Assembly (NCBI GenBank): GCA_031551525.1
Contig: JAVBNN010000021.1
Location: forward strand, 1 to 53,686
From: JAVBNN01 sp031551525
Lineage (GTDB): Bacteria > Bacillota > Negativicutes > Acidaminococcales > JAISLQ01
Direction of reading: 5' to 3'
Length of the DNA: 53,686 nucleotides
Numbering within the stretch: position 1 is the stretch's first letter; each line of letters starts with the position of its first letter. Shown here piece by piece: positions 41,104 through 47,758 of the stretch. The notes beneath the pieces were generated by a model. The model worked only from the letters and a program-made list of their open reading frames with translations. It was not told the origin of the DNA and made no database searches. The position numbers were made by a program, and so were the translations under genes.

Positions 41104-42390
41104 TCAGTATAGCGCCGTTATCCTGCAACCGGGGAAATAATAACTAAGGACATTCTTGTAGTACCCGTCTGCATCGGACGCGGCCAACGCCAAACCGCGT
41201 GCGCCCCATTGGCTAAAACCTATGCCGTCACCGGCTCCGCGTCCTTTTATGACGATTTTTTCATTTTCCGCCCAGGCCACCCGCTGGACAAGCGGACGAT
41301 TAAACGGCAGGGAAATATGGTTCGCGCCCATATTGACTGGCATCTGTTTGACGCCTATGACGTTGCCGTAGGGGTCGGTGATCGGTATATCCACCAGTTG
41401 CGGTAAAAGGTTGGCGACAAGAATGTCGAACTCGCTACTCGGCAACCTCAACATGGCGGCGAAACGGCTGCCCGGTATCATGGCATAGCCCCGGTCACCG
41501 ATAACCTTGATTTCTTTCAGTCGACCGCTTTTCCCCCGGTCGTTAGGTTCGCCGGGTTTTCTGGCGTCCATGGTGGAAAATTCAAAGCCCTGAAAACGAC
41601 CGATTTCCTGATAACCGGCGTACATTAGTATATTATCTATCTCCTCGGCAGTAAACATTTTTTCCCAGGCAAATCCGGGAAAATCCTGGTCATGATCCGG
41701 CAGGGAAGGCAAGTAGGGTTTGCCCCCATCTTCGGTACGCCCACCGCCCGACAGGAAAAACTGCACGTCAGCCACGGCGCCCTGCCACAGCACTACTTCG
41801 CCGACTGTAGCGTCCACAGCGGCTTTAGATTGTTCTTTTTCCGCATGTTTGCCAAAGTAACTTTGCCGGTACATGGCCGCTATGTCGTAATCGCGCGCCA
41901 AGGAGTTGCGAATGGCCTGCATGGCTATAGTACGTGATACCACCGCCTGCGCTTTGGCGGCTTCTTTGGGCCAAAGCGGTTTTAACTGCACGCCGACTAC
42001 CGAATAAAGGTACTCTTCCAACGGCAGGATATTGACCACATTCAGGCTGTTGCCGTCAGTTAGAAGATTTATGGAAAAGGCGCCCCGGTAAGATCGGTGG
42101 TTGACCTGGCCGCCCTGTTCAGGCTGACTGCTCGCTATTTCCAGTTTCTCGCCGTTTACCGGCTGCCCGTCGATTTTCAGCTGTCTGCTGTTTGCCGTAA
42201 TAAAATGTCTGCTTCCGGGCGAAAAAGTGGCAATAAGGACACCGGATGAAAATACTTTTTGCTCCTGTTCAGAGAAAAACTCTGCCGACCGCTGCCCTTC
42301 CACGATGCCCACTCTGATCGTCTGCGCAGCTTCGGCCGGCAGGGTAAATAAAAGCAGCGACAGGCAAAAAGACAGGGTGTTTTTGAGCAT
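41104..42390 (-). CDS. SpoIID/LytB domain protein
   Basis: A 428-residue secreted protein. A signal peptide (FCLSLLLFTLPAEAA) is followed by a SpoIID domain (LPLEEYLYSVVGVQLKPLWPKEAAKAQAVVSRTIAMQAI) and a later GAGDGIGFSQWGARGLALAASDADGYYKNVLSYYFPG-type end. SpoIID of sporulating bacteria is a lytic transglycosylase that makes denuded glycan; LytB types act in wall metabolism. No other sporulation gene is visible here, so the role may be wall turnover. ATG 42390, between DUF2905 and queA. Confidence 0.9.
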   Translation of the reverse strand: MLKNTLSFCLSLLLFTLPAEAAQTIRVGIVEGQRSAEFFSEQEQKVFSSGVLIATFSPGSRHFITANSRQLKIDGQPVNGEKLEIASSQPEQGGQVNHRSYRGAFSINLLTDGNSLNVVNILPLEEYLYSVVGVQLKPLWPKEAAKAQAVVSRTIAMQAIRNSLARDYDIAAMYRQSYFGKHAEKEQSKAAVDATVGEVVLWQGAVADVQFFLSGGGRTEDGGKPYLPSLPDHDQDFPGFAWEKMFTAEEIDNILMYAGYQEIGRFQGFEFSTMDARKPGEPNDRGKSGRLKEIKVIGDRGYAMIPGSRFAAMLRLPSSEFDILVANLLPQLVDIPITDPYGNVIGVKQMPVNMGANHISLPFNRPLVQRVAWAENEKIVIKGRGAGDGIGFSQWGARGLALAASDADGYYKNVLSYYFPGCRITALY

Positions 42391-42403
42391 GGTTTACCTC
42401 CGG

Positions 42404-42628
42404 CTATTTCCGCAGAAATACATTAAGTATGATTGACAGGGCGACGCTTATCACCAGGCAGGTAACTATTGGGAAATGGAAACTGAAATTGCCTTTTTCT
42501 ATCTTGATATCCCCCGGCAAGTTGCCGAAGGGGAAAAACTTGCCGCCAAAATATATTAGCGTTCCGACTAAAAATAGTACCACCCCGGCCAGCATCAACA
42601 GTTTAGCCATAGAAAGGCCGTTAAGCAT
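42404..42628 (-). CDS. DUF2905 small membrane protein
   Basis: A 74-residue protein with two membrane segments (LMLAGVVLFLVGTLIYFG and IVTCLVISVALSIILNVFL) and the family motif FPFGNLPGDIKIEKGNFSFHFP. Function unknown. ATG 42628 lies behind GAGGAGG and overlaps the queH end by eight nt; the longer frame starts seven codons earlier. The ruvB-queH-DUF2905-spoIID-queA order is seen in many Firmicutes. Confidence 0.88.
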   Translation of the reverse strand: MLNGLSMAKLLMLAGVVLFLVGTLIYFGGKFFPFGNLPGDIKIEKGNFSFHFPIVTCLVISVALSIILNVFLRK

Positions 42629-43169
42629 GCTGCCTCCTCTTTTTTTCATAGCGGTCGCGTTCGCTGAAAATACAGCCGCAATAAGGTTGGCGGTACATGC
42701 CGCGTGCCGTGCTCACTGCCGTACATTCAGAAAAACCGTCGCGCCAGTCAAAATAGGCGAACTCCACATTATGCCGCTCCGCGGCTTCCAACCCCGCTTT
42801 TTTTATTTCTTCGTGATCCTGGTAAGGGCTACCCAATAAGGTCGTGGAAAAAGCGCTGTAACCTTCTTCTTTGGCGTATTCCGCCGCCCGGTCAAGGCGC
42901 GCCCTGTAGCAATAATGGCAACGCGATACCGGCTCGGCCAGCGCACGCTGCAAAAATCCCTCAAGGTCGTAACTTTTATCTACGGACAACGGCAAACCTT
43001 CGGCCTCTGCAAAATCGCGCAGGGTCGCCAGCCGCCGTTTAAATTCCTGATAAGGGTGTATATTGGGATTGAAATGATACAGCGTAAAGTTCCGCCCCTG
43101 CGATCGTAGGAATTTGCTGGGATAAATACTGCACGGCCCACAGCAGGCATGTAAAAGCATCTTTTCCAT
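42621..43169 (-). CDS. queH: Epoxyqueuosine reductase QueH
   Basis: Reduces epoxyqueuosine to queuosine in tRNA (QueH class, unrelated to QueG). The 182 residues start MEKMLLHACCGPCSIYPSKF, with the double cysteine plus CxxC motif. CHYCYRARLDR and QPYCGCIFSE add further cysteines for the Fe-S cluster and a second metal. ATG 43169 follows GGAGGG; the longer ORF start lies 46 codons upstream inside ruvB. Adjacent to queA and tgt. Confidence 0.93.
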   Translation of the reverse strand: MEKMLLHACCGPCSIYPSKFLRSQGRNFTLYHFNPNIHPYQEFKRRLATLRDFAEAEGLPLSVDKSYDLEGFLQRALAEPVSRCHYCYRARLDRAAEYAKEEGYSAFSTTLLGSPYQDHEEIKKAGLEAAERHNVEFAYFDWRDGFSECTAVSTARGMYRQPYCGCIFSERDRYEKKRRQHA

Positions 43170-43170
43170 A

Positions 43171-44175
43171 TCAGCCCTCCGGGCAGGGAATACCCAAATA
43201 CTGATAGGCCTCGCGCATGGCGATGCGCCCGCGCGATGTACGCTGCAAGAAACCCAGTTGCATGAGGAAAGGTTCGTAAACGTCTTCCACTGTTTCCACT
43301 TCTTCACTTATCGCGGTGGCGAGAGTGTCCACTCCGACCGGCCCGCCGCCAAAAGTCTTTATCACCGCCGTCAAAAGGCGGCGATCGTTACGATCGAGGC
43401 CGTATTTATCCACTTCCAGCTGGGTAAGCGCTTTGTCGGCTACCGCGGCTGTTACCAGGCCATCGCCAAACACCTGGGCAAAATCGCGTACCCGCTTTAA
43501 GAGGCGGTTGGCCACGCGTGGAGTACCTCGCGCCCGCATGGCGACCTCTTCCGCTCCGCTTTGATCTATGGCAACGCCCAATACTTCGGCTGAACGCTCG
43601 ATAATATGGCGCAGTTCGTCTTTCGTGTAATATTCCAAACGACAGATGACGCCGAAACGGTCGCGCAACGGCCCGGCCAAAGCTCCTGCTCTAGTGGTTG
43701 CCCCGATGAGGGTGAATTTAGGGAGGTCGAGGCGTATGGAGCGCGCGCTAGGCCCTTTGCCAATGATGATGTCGAGGGCGTAGTCTTCCATGGCAGAATA
43801 AAGTATTTCTTCCACCGTCTTTGACAGCCGGTGTATTTCGTCGATAAAGAGGACGTCATTTTCCGTAAGGTTGGTCAAAAGCGCCGCCAAATCGCCCTGT
43901 CGCTCGATGGCCGGCCCGGAGGTGATACGCAGGTTTACACCGAGTTCATTTGCTATGATGCCGGCCAGTGTGGTCTTGCCAAGGCCGGGCGGTCCGAACA
44001 AAAGAACGTGGTCGAGTGACTCACCGCGTGCCAGAGCGGCCTGGATAAAAACCGACATATTTTGCTTGACCTGCTCCTGGCCTATATATTCCGCCAGGCG
44101 GCGTGGTCTTAAGCTATACTGCCAGACGTCGGCGCCCTGTTCGTTTCCTGTTATGATGCGCTCTTCGCTTTCCAT
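43171..44175 (-). CDS. ruvB: Holliday junction branch migration helicase RuvB
   Basis: AAA+ motor of the RuvAB branch-migration complex (334 residues). Walker A GPPGLGKTTLAG (61-72), Walker B LFIDEIHRL, sensor 1 TLIGATTRAG, and the winged-helix end (GFLQRTSRGRIAM) are all present. ATG 44175. The N-terminus overlaps the ruvA region by five nt. Standard ruvC-ruvA-ruvB order. Confidence 0.97.
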   Translation of the reverse strand: MESEERIITGNEQGADVWQYSLRPRRLAEYIGQEQVKQNMSVFIQAALARGESLDHVLLFGPPGLGKTTLAGIIANELGVNLRITSGPAIERQGDLAALLTNLTENDVLFIDEIHRLSKTVEEILYSAMEDYALDIIIGKGPSARSIRLDLPKFTLIGATTRAGALAGPLRDRFGVICRLEYYTKDELRHIIERSAEVLGVAIDQSGAEEVAMRARGTPRVANRLLKRVRDFAQVFGDGLVTAAVADKALTQLEVDKYGLDRNDRRLLTAVIKTFGGGPVGVDTLATAISEEVETVEDVYEPFLMQLGFLQRTSRGRIAMREAYQYLGIPCPEG

Positions 44176-44178
44176 CCC

Positions 44179-44778
44179 TTACCTCCCGGCAAAACCCTTA
44201 AGTACCAGTTTTATTATCTCGGCGGCCGGCAGTTCGTCCGCCGGGAGTTTCTTCAGTGCCGGCATTATTTCCGAACTGTCGTAGCCGAGCGCGAGAAGCG
44301 CCTGCACCGCCTCTTCGCGCGCGCCGTTGGCGGCCGGGATATCGGCCAGTTTGGCGGCAGCTATGGTCTCGCCGGGCGAGAAGCCCAGTTTGTCGCGCAA
44401 TTCTAAAAGCAGCCGCTCAGCGGTTTTTTTGCCTACCCCGGGCAGCTTGGTCAATATCTTTAGATCTTGGTTGAGTATGGCCAGGCGGAAGGTGTCCGGC
44501 GCGGTGGCCGACAATATGCCGAGCGCCACCTTCGGGCCTACTCCGCTCACCGTGATGAGTTTTATGAATAGTTCATACTCTTCATAGTCGCAAAAGCCAA
44601 ATAAGAGTATCGCGTCTTCGCGGACATTGGTATAGGTGAACAGCTTGGCCTCGCGTCCCCGTTCCAGACGGGAAATGCCGGCGCCCGACATGAACACCCG
44701 GTAGCCTATGCCGTATGCCTCCACAAAGCAGTGGTCGCCGGCAATGAGTGTGATTTTTCCTGTTATATAACCGATCAT
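44179..44778 (-). CDS. ruvA: Holliday junction branch migration protein RuvA
   Basis: Tetrameric junction-binding subunit of RuvAB (199 residues). Domain I is MIGYITGKITLIAGDHCFVEAYG, domain II has two helix-hairpin-helix motifs (ITVSGVGPKVALGILS, LTKLPGVGKKTAERLLLEL) and domain III ends LKKLPADELPAAEIIKLVLKGFA. ATG 44778 with AGGAGA seven nt upstream is preferred over a longer frame. Directly upstream of ruvB. Confidence 0.97.
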   Translation of the reverse strand: MIGYITGKITLIAGDHCFVEAYGIGYRVFMSGAGISRLERGREAKLFTYTNVREDAILLFGFCDYEEYELFIKLITVSGVGPKVALGILSATAPDTFRLAILNQDLKILTKLPGVGKKTAERLLLELRDKLGFSPGETIAAAKLADIPAANGAREEAVQALLALGYDSSEIMPALKKLPADELPAAEIIKLVLKGFAGR

Positions 44779-45269
44779 TTTATCTTCTCCTGCCAGCAGT
44801 TGCCCGACGAGTGTAGGGCGCATACCGCTATCGCCAAAGCGTCCGCCACGTCGTCCGGTTTTGGTTTTTCTTTTATGTTTAAAAGCTTTTGTACCATAAA
44901 AGTCACTTGTTCTTTATCGGCGCGGCCATAGCCGGTCACTGCCTGTTTGACTTGCAAAGGGGTATACTCGGCTAGTTTCACCCCCGCGCGGGCTGCCGCA
45001 AGAAGGGCCACGCCACGCGCCTGCCCGACCGTAATGGCGGTCGTCACATTGCGGTTGAAAAACAGTTGTTCCACTGCCACTATATTAGGATGGTACTCTT
45101 GCAAAAGGGCGGTGATTCCGTCATATATAAGGAGCAGCCGTTCTTCCGCCCGCAGTCCTTTGGCGGTGAATACCGCGCCGTAATGCACCGGCATGAGACG
45201 GTTGCCCGTCATATCCACCAGACCGAAACCACAGATCGCCGTACCGGGGTCTATACCTAACGCCAGCAA
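44775..45269 (-). CDS. ruvC: Crossover junction endodeoxyribonuclease RuvC
   Basis: Resolves Holliday junctions (164 residues). Acidic residues lie in LALGIDPGTAICGFGLVD, AVEQLFFNRN and DDVADALAIAVCALH. The start is TTG at 45269 with a weak AGGGG about ten nt upstream, so expression may be low. Its stop overlaps the ruvA start codon by four nt. Between yebC and ruvA. Confidence 0.95.
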   Translation of the reverse strand: MLALGIDPGTAICGFGLVDMTGNRLMPVHYGAVFTAKGLRAEERLLLIYDGITALLQEYHPNIVAVEQLFFNRNVTTAITVGQARGVALLAAARAGVKLAEYTPLQVKQAVTGYGRADKEQVTFMVQKLLNIKEKPKPDDVADALAIAVCALHSSGNCWQEKIK

Positions 45270-45322
45270 ACGAAACCAACCCCTAACCTAGTTTTATCAC
45301 ACCAAAGCAGTTGCCTGCCGCT

Positions 45323-46057
45323 TTATTCTTCCTCCGGCAGGTCGGCGTTCGAGTAAACATCCTGCACGTCGTCAAGGTCTTCGAGCGCTTCTAGCATTTT
45401 TGTCATGCGCGCGGCATCGTCGCCCTCCAGTGACACCATGGTATCCGGTATCATGGCTATCTCCGCCGCCGCCACAGCAATGCCCGCTCCGGTCAACGCC
45501 GCTTCCACCGCATCATAGTCGGCGGGGTCGGTAAATATCTCAAAAGAATCTTCTTCGGTTTTTATATCATCAGCTCCGGCGTCCAAAGCGGCCAACATTA
45601 GGCTTTCTTCGGTCGCACCGGTCGATTGCTCAACTACAAAAAGGCCTTGGCGTTTGAACATCCAGCCCACGCAGCCGGTTTCACCAAGGTTTCCGCCGTA
45701 TTTGGAAAAAAGATGGCGCACGTCGGCCGCCGTACGGTTGCGGTTATCCGTGAGCGCGGTCACTATGACGGCAACGCCGCCCGGGCCGTAGCCTTCGTAG
45801 GTGATTTCTTCGTAACTTGAACCTTCAAGAGCGCCCTGGCCTTTTTGGATAGCGCGCTGGATATTCTCTTTGGGAACATTATTGGCCTTGGCTTTCAGTA
45901 ATGCCAGTTTCAGCCGGGTATTGCCTATGGGGTCGGACCCGCCCATTTTCACGGCGATAGTTATCTCGCGGCCTATTTTTGTGGTGAGTTTGCCGCGTAT
46001 AGCGTCCATCCTGCCTTTTTTATGTTTTATGTTTGCCCATTTGGAATGACCTGACAT
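45323..46057 (-). CDS. yebC: YebC/PmpR family DNA-binding protein
   Basis: A 244-residue protein of the YebC/TACO1 family: MSGHSKWANIKHKKGRMDA, then KIGREITIAVKMGG and KENIQRAIQKGQGALEGSSYEEITYEGYGPGG. Members bind DNA or assist translation at difficult motifs, and the role is still debated. ATG 46057 with GAGAGGGG upstream. A candidate promoter with repeats lies in the preceding gap. Confidence 0.93.
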   Translation of the reverse strand: MSGHSKWANIKHKKGRMDAIRGKLTTKIGREITIAVKMGGSDPIGNTRLKLALLKAKANNVPKENIQRAIQKGQGALEGSSYEEITYEGYGPGGVAVIVTALTDNRNRTAADVRHLFSKYGGNLGETGCVGWMFKRQGLFVVEQSTGATEESLMLAALDAGADDIKTEEDSFEIFTDPADYDAVEAALTGAGIAVAAAEIAMIPDTMVSLEGDDAARMTKMLEALEDLDDVQDVYSNADLPEEE

Positions 46058-46093
46058 AAGCTAAACCCCTCTCATGATATTGGACTACCAAAT

Positions 46094-46123
46094 ATTTTAC
46101 CATATAAAGCCTGTATCTGCAAA
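46094..46123 (-). promoter_or_regulatory. Candidate promoter of yebC-ruvCAB
   Basis: TTTGCA, 18 nt, TAAAAT on the minus strand, about 40 nt upstream of yebC. The 177-nt gap also holds the two direct repeats and the 15-nt element described separately. Confidence 0.45.
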
Positions 46124-46129
46124 CAAGTG

Positions 46130-46171
46130 TACACCTCTTTATATTTGACATAAAAATAAACTACACCTCTT
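46130..46171. repeat. Two 10-bp direct repeats 32 nt apart upstream of yebC
   Basis: TACACCTCTT at 46130-46139 recurs exactly at 46162-46171 (plus-strand reading; AAGAGGTGTA on the coding strand). The 32-nt distance is three helical turns, so both would face the same side of the DNA, as expected for a dimeric or tandem activator. A 15-nt element shared with the ppsA leader lies between them. Confidence 0.6.
46138..46152. repeat. 15-nt element identical to the one upstream of ppsA
   Basis: TTTATATTTGACATA occurs here and at 50165-50179. Read on the minus strand it contains TATGTCAAATA, one mismatch from the Bacillus CcpN consensus TRTGHYATAYW as I remember it. It lies in the gap between ppsR and yebC. 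Confidence 0.6.
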
Positions 46172-46234
46172 AAGCTAGTTTTCAGTATATCATACTATCT
46201 AACTTAAGCGGTGCAGTACACAGTGCTGTTCTTT

Positions 46235-47044
46235 TTAAATACGGTTGGAGTTTTTCTTCACATAGTCAAGTATCATGTTGGCGGTTTCTTCGATAGCGCG
46301 GTTGGATACGTCTATGACCATGCAGTGCAGCTTTCTCATGATCGCCTTGGCGTATTCGAGTTCTTCGTTTATCCTGACCACATCGGCGTAGCTGGCGTCG
46401 TCTGAGAGGCCCATGGTTTTTAGCCGTGTGGCGCGTATCTCGTTGAGTTTATACGGATTTATGATGAGACCCACTATCTTGTGCGCCGGTACGCGGAAAA
46501 GTTCCTCCGGCGGCATGAGTTCCGGCACCAGCGGTACATTGGATACTTTCAGGCGTTTGTGCGCCAGGTACATACTGAGCGGCGTCTTAGAGGTACGGGA
46601 TACTCCGACCAGTACCACGTCTGCCTGCAAAAGCCCCCATGGATTTTTGCCATCGTCGTATTTGACGGCAAATTCGACCGCTTCAACCCTTTTGAAGTAT
46701 TCGTTATCGAGAGTGTGCATCAGGCCGGCCTTATTGAGCGGCTTGAGCCCGGACATGTTGGCCACGCTCCTGATCATCGGGCTGAGAAGATCTATTGAGT
46801 TGATATTGCATTTACCTATGCGTTCTTCCAGTGCATGGCGCAAATCCTCCGCCACTATGGTGTAACAGATCATGCATTGCTGGGCGCAGGCCTTTTCCAC
46901 CAGTTTGTCTATCTGGTCTATCGTCTCAATATGTGAGATGCGCACTATATCGAAGTTGCTGACGTCAAACTGGCTGGCTGCGGCTTTGGCAAGCATTTCC
47001 GCCGTTTCACCTATCGAATCGGATACTGCATATATTATGGGCAA
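46235..47044 (-). CDS. ppsR: Pyruvate, water dikinase regulatory protein (PSRP, bifunctional kinase/phosphorylase)
   Basis: A 269-residue DUF299 protein that switches PEP synthase by ADP-dependent phosphorylation and Pi-dependent dephosphorylation of a threonine beside the catalytic histidine. It has IIYAVSDSIGETAEMLAKAA at the start and a P-loop GVSRTSKTPLSMYLA. The start is TTG at 47044, without a well placed SD (a GGGGGAG lies about 19 nt upstream), so initiation is uncertain. Immediately downstream of ccpN and of its likely target ppsA. Confidence 0.95.
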   Translation of the reverse strand: MPIIYAVSDSIGETAEMLAKAAASQFDVSNFDIVRISHIETIDQIDKLVEKACAQQCMICYTIVAEDLRHALEERIGKCNINSIDLLSPMIRSVANMSGLKPLNKAGLMHTLDNEYFKRVEAVEFAVKYDDGKNPWGLLQADVVLVGVSRTSKTPLSMYLAHKRLKVSNVPLVPELMPPEELFRVPAHKIVGLIINPYKLNEIRATRLKTMGLSDDASYADVVRINEELEYAKAIMRKLHCMVIDVSNRAIEETANMILDYVKKNSNRI

Positions 47045-47048
47045 CTGG

Positions 47049-47711
47049 TCAGCTATGATGGACTCCCCCTTTTCCTTCCGCCAGGTCTACCAACAGGCGT
47101 GTTATGTTCGTTTTGGTCAAACGGCCAATAAGTTTATATTTCTTCTTCTCGGTATCGATTTCCTGCACGACCGGCAAACAATCTACTTCATTATCGATTA
47201 TTTTTCTGGCGGCCAACGCTATCGGCTCATCACCTTTGGCCACAACCAGCTTCGCTAAGGGTGTCATGACCATCTTTACCGGTACACTGGCCAGTTTTCC
47301 TTCACTGTTCAGTGATACTTTCAAAAGGTCTTTGCGCGATACAACGCCAACCAGCAGGTTTCCCTTTTCCACCACGAATACGCTGCCCACGTCTTCCGTG
47401 AACATCGCGACCAGTGTGTCGTAAGCATTGGCCCCGCTGTCTACCGCCACAGGCAACGACTGCACATCGCTCACCCGGACGTTGTTTATTTCCTGGGCAA
47501 AGAGCCCCGACGCTTCTTTACCCGCATAATAGTAGCCTACCTTGGGCCGCGCGTCGATCATTCCGCTCATGACCAGTATGGCCAGGTCGGAACGCAGGGC
47601 CGCCCTGGTCACGTTCAGCCGCCCGGCGATATTCTTGCCGGTGATCGGCCCGTCAGTTCGTACTATTTCAGCTATATGTTTTTGTCTTTCACTCAATGAC
47701 AGAACGATCAC
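47049..47711 (-). CDS. ccpN: CcpN-like repressor with HTH and two CBS domains
   Basis: A 220-residue regulator. The N-terminal helix-turn-helix (SERQKHIAEIVRTDGPITG, LNVTRAALRSDLAILVMSG) is followed by two CBS domains (SVFVVEKGNLLVGVVSRKDLL, DCLPVVQEIDTEKKKYKLIG). The sequence resembles Bacillus CcpN, the repressor of gapB and pckA, in DLAILVMSGMIDARPKVGYY. CBS domains probably sense nucleotides. The start is GTG at 47711, but CTG or TTG a few codons later fit the AAGAAGG SD better. Between ppsA and ppsR. Confidence 0.92.
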   Translation of the reverse strand: MIVLSLSERQKHIAEIVRTDGPITGKNIAGRLNVTRAALRSDLAILVMSGMIDARPKVGYYYAGKEASGLFAQEINNVRVSDVQSLPVAVDSGANAYDTLVAMFTEDVGSVFVVEKGNLLVGVVSRKDLLKVSLNSEGKLASVPVKMVMTPLAKLVVAKGDEPIALAARKIIDNEVDCLPVVQEIDTEKKKYKLIGRLTKTNITRLLVDLAEGKGGVHHS

Positions 47712-47724
47712 CTTCTTAAAATCA

Positions 47725-47746
47725 GGCGCACCGGTTCCGGCGCGCC
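47725..47746 (-). terminator. Strong GC hairpin between ppsA and ccpN
   Basis: GGCGCGCCGG and CCGGTGCGCC can pair over 8-10 bp with a very short loop, followed on the minus strand by TGATTTTAAG. It lies directly upstream of the ccpN SD. With only four Ts it may be a partial terminator or a translational attenuator between ppsA and ccpN. Confidence 0.55.
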
Positions 47747-47758
47747 CGTATTTCTAGT

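Noticed and set aside
43170..43307. N-terminal extension of QueH by 46 codons
   Set aside because: It lies inside ruvB and is not like QueH; ATG 43169 has a proper SD.
46201..46232. Inverted-looking stretch after ppsR as a terminator
   Set aside because: The pairing is poor and there is no T run on the minus strand.
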